The position numbers and the translations under genes were made by a program. Below are positions 32,660-44,995 of a DNA stretch of 64,000 nt, piece by piece. Each line of letters starts with the position of its first letter. Position 1 is the first letter of the stretch. The notes under the pieces are model-generated. The model did not search any database. It worked only from the letters and a program-made list of their open reading frames with translations, and was not told where the DNA came from. This stretch comes from Agriotes lineatus (Eukaryota > Arthropoda > Insecta > Coleoptera > Elateridae): NCBI GenBank assembly GCA_940337035.1, contig CALNHX010002788.1, forward strand, positions 1 through 64,000, read 5' to 3'.

Positions 32660-35550
32660 TTTCTACGATCGTAACAGAAATATAAAACCTTAGTTCGGTG
32701 ACACTTTCAAAGTTCGCAGTTTGGAATGAATATAGTTATGGCACGTTGATGCGTTGCGATATGCGCGCACAAACCAGATTGCCGTGCATGTATTGCAAAA
32801 TGTCAAATTGTGTCATCCGTCAGTTAAAGAAAAACTATAGTTTGGAGTCTGTAGAGTTATGTGCAGGGAATTTTAGTGAAAGTTGCTATCAACCGCATAG
32901 AAGGACTCGCGGGCGTGCTAGACAGACCAATTGAAGTTTATTTTGCTGTAATACTGGTGAATTTAAATGTAAGTGTTCAAACTTTTGTTTGACCATGGAT
33001 TTAACAGAAAAGTGTAAAACTAACTAAAATTGTGTAAACACAAAAGTGCGCGTAATTAGGTTACAAGAACTAGTTCAAAGCGTGCCAGATAAGTTTTATC
33101 GACGTACTGGGTCAAATTAGAAATTACTACAGCGAGCATTTCGCCAAGGTTTGCATTATGCGAATTGCACTAGGTCGAATTGCGAACAATGTATACCATT
33201 CCGCTATACTAAGTGCATACTATCGTGCTTTTTAGTTTACGTTAATAGTAGGTTAAAAAAACACGACGCACATTTAATTGTATATAAGCTTCTGTATTAT
33301 TAATTTAAATGAATATACTTTAAACATATGTATGTTCATTTATAACGATAGACGAAAGCCAGGATAGTCTGTAAAGGGTTGGTAAAACTGGACCAACCCC
33401 CGTTACATCTTATAGCAACCAACAAGTTCCATTTCCTGTCAAGAAACAACCTGGTTCTACAATACGATAAAATTCTACCTTTCGAATTAGAAATTGGGAA
33501 GGTAACAGTAAGTGACATTTAAAGCTTAATAAATGATAACACTTAGCTTTTGGTTATGATGGCTGGTAGTGTTCCACTGCGGCAGAAGGCATCTGGGTCA
33601 TCTCTGGTAGATGGGTTCGCAGTTCACACGAAGGTTGAAGTTTCTCCAGTGATGACAGTTGTACTGCGCGAAGATATTGCAAAGCTTAGCTTTAGTTAGG
33701 TTTTCTCCAGGGAGCTGCAGCTGCCGCTGAGCGTGCAGGCTGTAGTGAACAGGGGGGTTCTGAGGCTGGATTCAAGTTGTGGAAGTTCACAGGACTTGGT
33801 TGCTTCAGGTGAAAGGGTGATGTGTATCACACGTTCGGAGTCACCAAATATAAGATTAGTAGCCTTTTGGGCATTGTATCTTATATTATTTTGCCGGAAT
33901 TTACACTTCAAATGGGTTGTTTTAATGATCGCGACAAAGTGGAAACTACCACAGGTAACACATTGAAATACGGCATTTGTTTTTTTTTATAAATCGGGCC
34001 AGACTATTTTAAGGTGTTTTTGGAATTAACTCCCCAAATGGGTTAAATGGGGGAAGATCTGTTTTCCTAAAGATCACCGCAAAGCGTAAGCTGCTGTAGG
34101 TAACAAATCGAAATTCGGCGTATCTGTTCATTTTATAAATCGGGTTCAATTCTATTTGCAGGGTTGTTTGCAATTCTCCCCCTCCCCCCTCCTCCATGGG
34201 GTAAAATGGACAAATCTGTTTTTCTAACGATTGCAATAGAGCGGTAACTACTGTAGGTAGGCAGTTTCACTCCCTCTTTCTTTAGTCAACTTTAATCACA
34301 AGATTTCATTAGCAAAATAGGAACCATTGTGTTGCTTGGCGTTTATTGTAATGTAACGATTTTAACGTTTTAACTAGGGTTCGGAATTTATTTACGACAA
34401 ATGTCCACTAAATATTTATTTACACAGAATTAATAATTAACAATAACTAAATACTAACAATAGTTAGGTAAACCGAGCGATATTTATTTTATAACATTTA
34501 TTTATGACATGAACTATACGACTACTGCGGCCACAATGAATCACGTTCGGTCCGTCGGTCCACTTTATACCCAGACACAAAATCTTTCTAGAATTTAGAA
34601 GTTGCTGGCAAATCCCGGCGATCCGTCGATGAGTCACCCTGTGGAACACTCGGGAACGATGACCCAGCAGACGGTGATGTCACCGCTTCCGGCGGCTGAA
34701 GGTCGTTACTCGAAGTTTGTGAGTCATCAGTTCGCACCTGGACGGGCTCAAGGACGCTCCGGAATGATCGGGACCCAAATTCGTTACAGTAATTATGCTT
34801 ACGCTTACTATTCATGCTTATGCTAATTTGTTTTTAGTGAATGTGTATTCTGCTGTGTTATCATTAATTGTTCGTTTCTAGCGATCTTTAGGGATCCTAC
34901 AGGTTTTACAGACGGTTGGTAGACAATTGCAATTCTTTGGACTTTAATGTGTTACTTTGATTTGGACCAACTACGCTTTGGTTTTTTGCGATATTTTAAG
35001 ATTTGATTTTGGACTTTTGGCACTTTACTTTTGAAATGTGAATGTTGACACGGTGGAGAATTTCTTGGTAAATGGTGTGAAGATTTCACATTAAGTAATG
35101 GGGATTCATGGCTATGGCGGATGCCTTTTATTCCATGTGTTTCACCATATTTGGCACGCATGTGTTACAATGGAAGAGGCTTCAGGTTGCAAGTTACGAC
35201 TAGCATGGGAACAACTACCTCTGCAGGAAGGCGCACTGGGCTGATATGTCTCTTGGGAGGGGGTCAACAATTGGTAATTGTATGTTCACATTTTGTAATA
35301 CAATTAATTTGCGAAATATATACATTTTGAAGACTTGTGCACTCGTGTATTGGCAGCCTCCTATCGCTCTCGATGGTCCTCGAGTAAAACATATACGCAT
35401 AGGTAATCTTTATTTATTGTATATCTAATAGGTACAAAGGATAAAAAATAAATACGTCCTGGTTTGGGCGTTTTAAAACAGTGTTTCACGTGGAAAGTAA
35501 GTCAACCTTTATATTTAACTCAAATGACTATTTGTAGTAATAACTGGCGC
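32660..35550. other. Stretch without recognised genes
   Basis: This stretch holds a tandem repeat at 33,925-34,260 (listed) and a GC-richer segment at 34,540-34,820 that is open on both strands without recognisable homology. I found nothing else that I could support. Confidence 0.3.
33925..34260. repeat. Tandem repeat, ~150-bp period, about 2.2 units
   Basis: Units begin GATCGCGACAAAG (33,925), GATCACCGCAAAG (34,071) and GATTGCAATAGAG (about 34,227). They share GTAGGTAACA, ATAAATCGGG and AATCTGTTTTYCTAA. The divergence suggests an old local duplication. Confidence 0.6.
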
Positions 35551-36375
35551 CTTGCATCACCCACTCTCAATATAGTTCCCTGCAATGGTTTACACTTCTT
35601 CGACTTCCAGGAGGACTTTTTGGAGGAGGAACGTTTATCAAGGAAAGTTTGTCAAGATTATCCAGCAACAAGCATACGAGGGCTAGAGTGGTCGTATTGA
35701 CACCGAAAACTCCACCACCTTGGTTTGCTGGTTTGCATGGCCCCTCCACTTTTACCCAGTTCGTGGCACTTTTCTTCATACCTAAAAGAGAAAGAAATAT
35801 AGTGAATATTTCAACTTGATACTTAAAATCAAACAAGTTTATTAAAGGAGAAATTTAGTATTGTACCCAGGATGAATGGATGAATTAGACCATGTACAGT
35901 TGAAAAAACCAAAAGTGTTGCATAAAATTCTTGCATCTTTTACCATAACAACGCGTCTTCTCAAGGCGTGTTTGATCAACAAACAAATTGTGACCCTCCA
36001 CTTACCATATCTTGGATTTTTCGACATGCTTCCTATTCCAAATATATATAGACTCTCATGTTCTGACAAGAGTGGGGCCATCCGAAAGAATAAGACAGCG
36101 AACAGAGAAAAGTAATTCTACAATTGTTTTCCAGCATGGGAGAACTAGTAGAACTCGGGTAAACTCGGATTCAATCTTATTTTGTGGGTGACCCTTCGCA
36201 GTACGAAACACTGCAACATTTGTATAATTATACTTTTTAGCTTTTTAGTTCGTATAGACTATTGGACCGAGCGTGTGGGCGCTAATCTTAGTTCAGCCGG
36301 TTATTTTTAATTGACTGTGGACTTCGCACCCGCAGAATAAGATCGAATCCGGGTTTACAGTATTATAAAAGGAGT

Positions 36376-37003
36376 ATTCTAATAGTATATTGTTTTATTA
36401 GGATTAAAAGTGGCACTTTGTTTGACAAGCAATTGTGTTTGCATTTGCAAGGCGAAGCGCAGCGTAGCCGAGCAAACGCAAAAATTGCAAGTCAAACAGA
36501 GTCACTTTTTGCTGCTGATGACGTGCCTACGACGTAAACTAATGAAAACATGTTATTAAACAGTCGTTTTACAAACTGCCAACTAAAAGTCAATTTTTCA
36601 CACTGTCGTAGATAATAGTATATTAAAGTATGAGTGGATAAAAAGGTCTTTAAAACACGCGCGCGTTTTCGAGCACGACGGCGTAGCCGGAGTGCTCGAA
36701 ATAGAGCAAGTGTTTTAAAGACCAGTTATCCACGAATACTTTACGCTATTTTTTATTATACCTCCAATACTGGAAATAAATTACGTACTAAAAACTTAGA
36801 AATAATTTTTGTCGTGATAAATCGAGAGGGTATAATAATATTGCTACTATAGTTACGAGAATTATTTACGTTTTTGTCGCGTCCATGTCCCTTGTTGCAT
36901 TCAGTCGTTTCCTTGACAACCTTTAAAGCTCGGCGAGCTTTAATCGCCTGCTTTCGCACGCTCAGGCGTGCTTTAAACGGCGATTCTGATGCAGGTATAA
37001 TAA
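36376..37003. mobile_element. Composite foldback insertion in the last intron of DUF4789 copy 2
   Basis: Copy 1 reads GAGTATTTTCAAGGTTAT where copy 2 has GAGTATTC, then about 630 bp, then AAGGTTAT, so the site is empty in the paralogue. The insert contains foldback 36,381-36,510 (GCGAAGC at 36,452 and GCGTAGC at 36,462), a piece of repeat D, foldback 36,614-36,750 (GCGTAGC at 36,681) and a third foldback (36,751-37,003) centred on AAAGCTCGGCGAGCTTT. Confidence 0.7.
36614..36750. repeat. Variable-arm foldback with GCGTAGC apex
   Basis: The tips AATAGTATATTAAAGTAT and, reversed, AATAGCGTAAAGTAT pair. They are followed by GTGGATAA and GGTCTTTAAAACAC with their inverted copies, then TTTCGAGCAC/GTGCTCGAAA around GACGGCGTAGCCGGA. 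Confidence 0.8.
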
Positions 37004-37689
37004 AAAAGGTTATTATTTGTCAGATGTCATATTTCGTACTATCGTATACTTACTGAACAAATCCATCCGTTTGCCAAGGAAAATCTACGCATTCTGGAAT
37101 CACATTATTTCTGGGCAAAATTAAGTACTTATTGTCATCGCAAGGCCCCTGTCGGTAGGCTTCAAAGCAGCCGTTCTTAGGAGGATAGTAAATATAGCCT
37201 GAAACGATGTTTAATAGAAATTGTCTAACTTCATTTTAACTACACTTATCGGGACTGCAGTCGCAAATCCAGTCATGTGATTGATATCCAGGATAAAGTA
37301 GTTCGTTAGAAGGGCATTGTTTAGGTATGTATATTGGAACTCTGCTGCTCTGCGACATAATTAACTGTGTGATGATAGTTTTGATTTCAACTTACTGATA
37401 ATCGTGGCGGCTCTGTTCCTGGGCCATCATTGGTTTCAATTCCTGGAAATGTGATTTGTTGGGCATTCCTTATTGCCAATAAAGCGAATACTATTGTTAA
37501 TCTGACCGCCATTTTAACTGTATTTATTACTAAAAAAGAGGAATTTAAATTAACCAGCTGTTATTTACACTTTTTACTGTATTTTGCTATTTTTATAATG
37601 TATATGCGAAGGGATATTGCTAAATACATATTTACCATGCAGTGGCAAAATGAATAAATCAATTACGCTTTCGAAATTTACACACTCAC

Positions 37690-37985
37690 TACATGTGTGT
37701 ATAGTTTGAATATTGATCAATATGTACTACACCACTTTTCTAAAAGGTACCTATCTACAACTTCCTTATTCGACGAATAGTTATGTCGATTATTGTTGGG
37801 GTAGTAGGTATCACGAAGGTCCATTGCGTTTGGGTACAAATAGGACGAGTTGCGGACTACGAATGGTATTCGGAGGACTATTCAGTGAACCAAACCTATT
37901 TTTCAAATTAAAAAGACTCAACATTTAGTTACAATTTGTGTAAACATATTCAATAAATATTTTAATTTGTTTAAAATAATCACTT
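37690..37985. repeat. Diverged relative of the 38.6-kb foldback
   Basis: It shares AGTTATGTCGA, GGTATCACGAAGGTCCATTG, TTGGGT...AGGACGAG and GACTATTCAGTGAACCAAAC with 38,581-38,945, but its second arm is mostly lost. Confidence 0.55.
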
Positions 37986-38010
37986 GAGTACTAGTACAAT
38001 ATTCAAGGGT

Positions 38011-38222
38011 AATACCACAAGCAGTGGATATATTTTTGACAAATATTTTGTCGTTTCCATGTAAATTATTGCGTTTAAATTTCACGATACAAAATCACAT
38101 CAAAAATGTCACGAGCCCAAGGCGAGTGACATTTGAATGTGATTTTGTTGAGTGAAATTTGCAATAATTTCTATGGAAATGGCAAAATATTTAAAAAAAA
38201 TATATCCACTTCGAGTGGTATT
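38011..38222. repeat. Long foldback (~95-bp arms) with GAGCCCAAGGCGA apex
   Basis: The arms pair from AATACCAC...GTGGATATA at the outside to AATGTCAC/GTGACATT at the centre. Each outer end carries its own small inverted repeat (CCACAAGCAGTGG and CCACTTCGAGTGG). The tips differ from the AATAGTATAT set. Confidence 0.8.
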
Positions 38223-38580
38223 TGGAACGACTATTTAACAATATTAATACATAACGATTAACTTTATTGAAAAATAATCCAACAATTAATATAATTATTC
38301 ATTCTCAATTAAATTCAGCGGAATACTTCCAAAACACAGCATTTTAAAAATTTTAAAACAAGCCACACAGTTTGTTGGGGTTTAGTGTTACGTAACCTAG
38401 CGATATCACTAAGGATAGGACATCGTTGCTAAGCGATACTTCGCAACAAGGCTATTTATTTTTTGAGTACGTACATTCTTTGTGAATATTTTGCATGGTG
38501 CCCAATATTCAGTGATATACTGCTGTTATTGGTTGAAAAAAGCAAATGTCTGCAATGTGATTGGCTTATATGTTATAGTG

Positions 38581-39475
38581 TTGAATAGTCACTTATAATA
38601 CCATGAGTAGCCAAAGTTATGTCGAATATTTTTGCTGTCGTATTACGAATGTCCATTGCGCTTAGGTTCGATTAGGACGAGTGCGCTAGCACGAGTCTTA
38701 ATCCTAAGCGCAATGGACATGAGTAGTGATACCACCGCAAAAATATTCTACTTAACTTTGACTAAGAATGGCATTCGAGAGACTATTCAATGAACCAAAC
38801 TACTTTTACAAATTAGTTTTAAGTAAATCTAGCAACAAACTACGCAATTTCTATAGTAACAGAAAACTAATATTGACTTTTTCTAATAAAAATCATATTT
38901 GTTTAAAATATTCACTATACCACTAGTGAAAATTGTCGATTATTTTCACTAGTGAAAATTGTCAATACAGTTGATTTTTATTGGCTCAAAAACGTCAAAT
39001 CTTGTATTTTTATTGGTTAGTTTTTGATAGATGACAAGTGAGTTGAATAGTCACTTATAATACCATTAGTAGTCAAAGTTATGTCGAATATTTTTGCTGT
39101 GGTATCACGAATGTCCATTGCGCTTAGGTTCGATTAGGACTCGTGCTAACGCACTCGCCCTAATCCTAAGCGCAATGGACATGAGTAGTGATACCGACGC
39201 AAAGCTAATCTACTTAACTTTGACTAAGGGACTATTCAATGAACCAAACTACTTTTTCAGATTCGTTTTCAGTAAATCTAGCAACAAACTACGCAATTTC
39301 TACAGTAACAGAACACTAATATTGACTTTTTCTAATAAAAATCACATTTGTTTAAAATATTCACTTGAATACCTTCTAGGAAGATATATCCGCTGACATT
39401 TTTTTGATTGGTCAAAAAATGTCAAATTCTGGATTTTTATTGGTCACTTTTTGACAGATGACAGTGAATTGAATA
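38581..39475. repeat. Tandem duplication (~462-bp period) of a foldback-bearing unit
   Basis: Unit 1 (38,581-39,042) and unit 2 (39,043-39,475) align throughout. Each contains a foldback (38,581-38,790 and 39,043-39,239) with GTCCATTGCGCTTAGG/CCTAAGCGCAATGGAC inner arms, TTGAATAGTC/GACTATTCAA tips and a variable apex: GAGTGCGCTAGCACGAGTC in one, ACTCGTGCTAACGCACTCG in the other. Confidence 0.8.
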
Positions 39476-39519
39476 GTCCCTGCAATTCGGTACTAGTAAA
39501 ATAACCACTACAGTTTATT

Positions 39520-41060
39520 TTGGTTATTTTTAATAGTAAAGGCATAAGGGAGTTTTTCCAAAAGGTTGGCATACCTTATATTCATTTTGTCAACTACACT
39601 AATCTTGATATTTTCGGCATCGCAGCAATACAAGAACAGGATTTGGATCTCTTGGTCTTGATTACAGCACTTGTAAAGGAATCAAAATGGTTATTAAGTA
39701 ATGATAAAAAATTATTATTATTTTCACATGAATTCTGCATGATAGTAACACGACCAATTACTGGATATTGTCGATGTTTTCTAAAAATCCGTTTCATGTG
39801 TATCTATTTTTCTGACTGAAAACACTCGTTTGTATGACGCTTAAATATAGAACAAATTATCTAACTAAACTAACCATCTAGTTGTCATCACTTATGAAAT
39901 GCCTTGAGACTCTGTTATATGAAAACCGAACATAAATACTTTAAAAATAAGTTCTTTGTGGTGTGGTAGTAAAGTATAAGTATATCGTAAGTATTCTCTA
40001 TAGAAGTTTCTGTTAAATATATTTCAAAATAAAAATATTAGTGATAGTATCTACCTAGCAGGTTGTTTAAATAAGTTTAAATTTTGGTCGTAATAACAAA
40101 GCTCTTAATTATGTACAAAAATGCATTGATAGTTATTACTCATCTGGCGAAATAAATTTAAATTTGACATTAACCATGTAAAAACAAGTTCATCATACAT
40201 AGAGCTGCCGACCTTGGACATTTTTAAGAGGTCACTTTGGCATCTGTAGTAGCTCGATAAGCATTAAACATTGGGAACGAATTCCAGGAAAAGTTTTGTT
40301 GGCACGAAGATGGGACTTCCGATTACCGGTTGTTAAAATTGATAGTGTTAGCTTCCAACTCAAACATTACCTTTATTCTATTTTTCAGATTGTTAACTGC
40401 GAATTTTTCCCGACATTTTTAAAATACAAAACTCTTATAAGTTTAAGTGATCAGACCAGGACAGCCTTAAAACGTATGGGAGATACATACGAAGTCACAA
40501 TCAAAGCGGTAGTTTCAATATATTTCACCTGTACTCTGTACCTACCGGAACTAATCTCAATCACCTGAGAAAGATTGTTTTGGAGGACACTGTTTTTCTG
40601 TGAGATAACTTGCACTTCCAAAATATGATGCAGATATTGCAGTATTCTTGCATTCGCACTCGATAGTAAACTAGACACTGTTAGGTTAAGAGAGAATATA
40701 GTCGCTGAGATACCCATACAAGTTTTACCTTGAGGGACTGGATGTCTTTTTATCGCGAAATTACAGTCGACGGGATTTTCTTAGTTTCTTGTGGTGAATT
40801 AAGCGTCATTCAAAATGTTCAGAGGACAACGGTCACGGGACGGTTTGCTGGGAAGTTGTCGTTTGCAGATTATAGTGCATATCCGCGCAGTTGTCAGATG
40901 AAGGAAATTGCAGGCTTAACGTCCAACTGCATATATGAGAAATGGGGATAAATGGTACTGTACGTGTGGAAGTGAAGGTTTTAAAAATTAAATGAGATTG
41001 GCAATACGAGCAAGGTTTTTAGTGCCATATGCCATATTAAGAATTAATTAGAGACTTAAT
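39520..41060. repeat. Duplicated block B, copy 2
   Basis: It is colinear with 23,905-25,760 at roughly 80% identity with indels. The open frame of the first copy is interrupted here, arguing against a shared protein-coding exon. Confidence 0.7.
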
Positions 41061-41684
41061 TTTAAAAGTTTTTTAATTTTTTTTTGTAGTCATAATCTTG
41101 TTTATTGGCCCTCGATGTTGCTTAGAAAGTTGCTAGGCAGTATAACACGCACCAATAGTCTACATGGGTAGCAATCATAGAACACCCAAAATTCATAGCA
41201 CCGGCACAACGATGACGTAATAGCCGGTGCCCAAAATACTAAACCCTTGAATTCTGATCATTTCGAGAACCATAATAAAATAAAACGCTGCATGTACTAT
41301 TGCTAACAAAAAAAAACTAGGACAACGTTTTTTTAGCTATGTGAATCAGAATTTTTAATTGGCAACTGAGATGTGAATAATTTTCAAATTATTTCAAAAT
41401 GTCACTGTCAATCATGCCTAAAGTTCAGTTTCAAAAGCTAGGACTAATCCTTGCTTAGAAAACGGTGTAACTATTCTGTAAATTGCACATTTATTTAATT
41501 TTATAATTGTTTTATATTGTAGCTCTTGACATTACAATTTGATATGACATGTGAATAATTCTAACCTGTCATATAACAGTTAAGGTCATTTAATCAACTA
41601 AAATATTAAAAATACATGGCTAATGGATTTAGCAGCTGTTCTAGATTTTTATGGTACCAATAGTACCATGTGGGTAATCAATAT
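41061..41684. other. Gene-free stretch
   Basis: I see no gene. There is a short hairpin GCACCGGC...GCCGGTGC at about 41,200-41,233. Confidence 0.3.
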
Positions 41685-42055
41685 TACGTAACATTTCGTC
41701 CACTTTCATAGGTGGATTCATGAGGAAGCAAGCAGAATAACACTTAACGTGTAAACCACGACAGAGGCGAAATGCTTTTGCAAGTGAAGGGATAGAAGAG
41801 CACGGTAACTCAACGTGTAAACCACGCCATTCTTCATCATCAGAAAGATTCGCGAAGCCATTGAAACTTACAAATACCCTAATAATCTCAAGCCTTCTTT
41901 ATTCAAGCGCGACGACACTTCCCTATAATTTTTTTCTTTCTCCATCTGATCGTTAGTTTTGTTTCTGCCGTGGTTTACAAGCTGAGTTACCGTGCTCTTT
42001 TGCTTACCTCTTGATAAAGCACCTTATGAAAGTGGACGTAATGTTGAGTTCCTCA
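41685..42055. mobile_element. Foldback MITE
   Basis: The outer arms are CGTCCACTTTCATA (41,697) and TATGAAAGTGGACG (42,026). The inner arms are AGAGCACGGTAACTCAACGT (41,798) and, reversed, AGAGCACGGTAACTCAGCTT (41,996). No coding capacity was seen. Confidence 0.7.
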
Positions 42056-42168
42056 ATCTTAATAATGGCACGGTCCAATCCCGAAAGTCGTTTGTTATAT
42101 AATGACAATGGCAGTGAAAGCCTCCGAAATCAAGATCATAGTTCTCGGAAAATTGATCTTTCGTGCTA

Positions 42169-42515
42169 CCGGGTGGCCATAAATATCTGAGATCCCGGTA
42201 GACATGGAATTAGCTACTTATAAATGTTGGTTAGCATTATATTGCAATTACAATAAGTATTGGTACATATGTAATGTAATAAAATGAAATAAGAGTAGGG
42301 GAATGTACCCCGGATTCTGCAGTTTAGCCTACGACTCGATTATAAAAATCTTCTGTTCTAACTCCATTACTCATTGCAATCTGTAATAATTTTTGACAGA
42401 TAGGAATTTCAGTTGTGATGACATTAATGACGTTTAGTTTAGTTGCATTCATCACTTTAATAAAGCGGTGTTGATTCCAAAGGTAATGTGAAATCAGATA
42501 TTTATGGCCACCCGG
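42169..42515. mobile_element. MITE, 347 bp, TIR CCGGGTGGCCATAAATATCTGA
   Basis: The first 20 bases CCGGGTGGCCATAAATATCT recur inverted at the right end, and TA flanks both ends (42,167-42,168 and 42,516-42,517). This indicates a Tc1/mariner-type non-autonomous element. Confidence 0.8.
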
Positions 42516-42917
42516 TATAATCTCTTGCTTTATTTACAACACAATTTCTTTCCTTCTTTTTAAATCAACTCTATTAGCAGTCGATTTGTCTCGCAATCTT
42601 TTTCTTTCATTTCATCAAACAATTTGTTGTAAATGGGAAGTTAATTTTCACAATTTTCCAAGGCGCTCCGGCTCCGTAGTTGCACTTAGCGCCTTCTCTC
42701 AACCGGCTGGCTCTCTCTAAACTAAGAACATTGATAAACCCAATGTACGGCATAGTGATGAACTGATCGATGCAACTTACATGTTGTATTAGTACAACAT
42801 TTGTTGATTTTCGACGTTGCGCTTGCTAGTTGCTGTATATTCAGGGGTAATATAACAAGTACTACGCTTATTATCGATGATTTTTTGATGAATAGTATGA
42901 GCTATAATCTCAAAGCT

Positions 42918-43293
42918 AAGAAGCCGCGTAGCACATTTGGGAAAGCGCTAGGCTTGCATTAAGCAAGTCCTCGGCTCGAATCCCGCGAGGCCGGAATTTT
43001 TCCACTGCCTTGGCGATTGGAATCGGGCTCGGTGAGACCATTCACAGTTGGGCACCAACTTAACTGTGCTTTACTGAGAAACACAGACGTAAGGGATACA
43101 GTAACAAGGTCAACACATCAGCAAGACACACACCTCACACAATGGTTGCTGTGCAAGCAAAAAAGGCGCACTCTCCAACTTTGTAACCCGAATCCGGGGC
43201 AAGTTGAGCATTGTACCGCCAGACGCAAGCGTATAAAGCACCCGCTTCTACACCGGTAGCTAAAAAGAGGTTATATATAGTACAATACAATAC
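42918..43293 (+). mobile_element. tRNA-derived SINE, 376 bp, with 12-bp target duplication
   Basis: The head is tRNA-like: a box A-like TAGCACATTTGG (42,929) and a box B-like GGCTCGAATCC (42,974) separated by a CTTGC/GCAAG arm, as expected for an internal RNA polymerase III promoter. The 3' end is a short TACAA repeat. AATCTCAAAGCT occurs immediately before (42,906-42,917) and after (43,294-43,305), a clean target duplication from LINE-mediated insertion. A related copy lies inverted at 62,955-63,303. Confidence 0.88.
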
Positions 43294-43305
43294 AATCTCA
43301 AAGCT

Positions 43306-44995
43306 GAAAATACAGCAAAGCTGTAGGACGAGTTGTATTTTCTTGCATTGGGACTATAACGAAATGATATTCTTAAAAAATTATAGATTATTAAGCGTAC
43401 TATGAATTATATTTAGGAAAAAAATATAATGATTTAAAATATATGCCGCAGAGAGTGTAATACTATTTTATTACTTGAGTATCAATGCAGTGACCAATAT
43501 TTGTCTCAAATACGCTTTTTGTTGCTTTTTATGCTTAAAATGCACGAGATAACTTAGAAATATCAATTGGCATTTCTAAATTAGTGTATTTGAGACGTGA
43601 AACAAGACCAAGTAAACGTGTCGAGTTCCTAGATTTTGGCTACAGTTTGTGCGTATTCATCAAAATTGGAACCAATTCTGTTTTCATGCTGCCGATGGCC
43701 AAGATCAAAGTCGGAGGAAAGCAGAAGAATGATATTTACAGTGTAATTTCTCCTACCACATCAACTTTCAAGGAGATTTTCTGATGTGTGGGTTGGTATG
43801 TCGATTGAAGTATGGACAGCGTTAGTGGAGCTTCCATGGCTACTAGAAGGAGCAAGATCCGTCATGCTCATAGCGGAGTTGCTTTAATATGAAGCAATAA
43901 AACAATTTAGTCTTCTCCACGATTTTATTAGTTTTATTAGTATCGACATGTTTCATCATCAGGCCTAAACATTAATGTGAATTATCATAGGTAAAGTAGC
44001 ACATGGTTAAAGTAAAATGTAAAAGTTAAAAATATGTAAGTTAAAAAAGGCTGTAAAACACCATCAAAGTGGAGAACTGCAATAATTAAGCAGTAAACTA
44101 ACTATTTACATTATAAAAATCGTTATACTGGTTAAAAGATAATAATTAAAAGAACAAGTTAAAAAGTATGTGACATCGAAGATGCCAAAACTATTGCTAC
44201 TGTTCAAAATGTAGGAGATGTCGTTTAAGAACATAGTTTGCTTTATGACTTCCTTAAGAATATGTCGTCCTTGATACCCCATTCTTATAATGACAATACA
44301 GGGTTCGCGAAAATTACACTTTTCACAACCCTGTAAATATAATATAAACTGCGGCATGCCAATTACTTTTTATTAATATTATCTTACACATTATGCCATT
44401 TATTTGTGAAATATTACACCTTTCAAGTGACGGTCTTGAACTTCTAAGCATTTGGGTATTTAATCGCGAACGAAAATTTTGCGCTGCAGCGTATCGGTTG
44501 GAATGGATTGGAACATTGGAACTATTGTCGTATTCGAGTTTTTAATTCTTGAACATTTTGAGGGCGAAATCAACGTGTGTTACATTTCGACATTAAACAG
44601 AATTATTGTGACACCCGAGATTAAAATGCTTCAATGACAAAGTTACCCTCTTCGCCTGACCATTGATGCAATTTTACTAAATGTTATATAAATAGCAAAT
44701 GTGATATCATTGGCTAAACAATGCATATAAAACAGATGAATTCCCACACCAATAACGACTACTTTACAGCCTTTTGAAAAGTGTCACGTCACTTTGGCGA
44801 ACCCTGTATCCGGGCATAGTCGCAAGTCGCAAGGCTAGTCACTGATTATCGTGAATAAGTAAGACAGTTTGTTATGGATTGCTTTCTTTTTAGTTTAGAC
44901 ATGAATGCGCATATAAGACGAGCTCGAAAGATAAGTTACAAATCGAATTCCTTCCCGAGCGAATTGAGTCAACTCTGAACTACTCTAACAGAAGA
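43306..44995. other. Insertion-rich stretch splitting block C copy 2
   Basis: No gene was recognised. On the minus strand, 43,970-43,905 reads GGCCTGATGATGAAACATGT then CGATACTAATAAAAC. This recalls the CTGATGA...GAAAC core of hammerhead motifs in Penelope-like long repeats, but there is no stem between the boxes, so I regard it only as a possible Penelope remnant. Confidence 0.35.

Larger units (their letters stand above)
35567..37512 (-). pseudogene. Secreted cysteine-rich protein, DUF4789 type, copy 2 (splice donor and frame damaged)
   Basis: Exon 1 (37,512-37,396) encodes signal peptide MAVRLTIVFALLAIRNAQ and a short mature stretch. Exon 2 (37,349-37,250) carries CPSNELLYPGY and DWICDC. 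Exon 3 (37,198-37,054) carries GYIYYPPKNGCFEAYRQGPC and IPECVD. The last exon (35,781-35,567) opens YEEKCHELG and later reads GPCKPANQGGGVFGVN. Exon lengths 117, 100 and 145 nt equal those of copy 1, and exon 3 joins the last exon in phase. Two lesions are seen. The donor of the mini-intron after exon 2 reads AT instead of GT, and retention would meet a stop. A single-base shift in the last exon moves the frame between KSGG and EGPC. An insertion of about 630 bp lies in the last intron. I call it a probable pseudogene; read errors could mimic either lesion. Confidence 0.75.

Noticed and set aside
34588..34826. GC-richer open frames on both strands
   Set aside because: No recognisable domain, no splice context and no second copy; could be chance or a fragment of an unknown element.
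35960..36090. Apparent extra exon between exon 3 and the last exon of the DUF4789 gene, also present at 16,226-16,330
   Set aside because: Using it breaks the reading phase and introduces a stop in copy 2, whereas exon 3 joins the last exon in phase without it; copy 1 also lacks an AG acceptor there.
36634..36852. Open frame rich in arginine (FRARRRSRSARNRA region)
   Set aside because: It lies across foldback 36,614-36,750, and its composition comes from the GCGTAGC-type apex and arms.
43017..43259. Open frame with a near-identical partner at 63,010-63,378
   Set aside because: Both are inside copies of the tRNA-derived SINE; treated as shadow frames rather than genes.
43905..43970. CTGATGA...GAAAC pattern suggesting a hammerhead ribozyme
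   Set aside because: Only one base separates the two catalytic boxes, leaving no stem II, and flanking stems were not found; kept only as a hint of a Penelope remnant.
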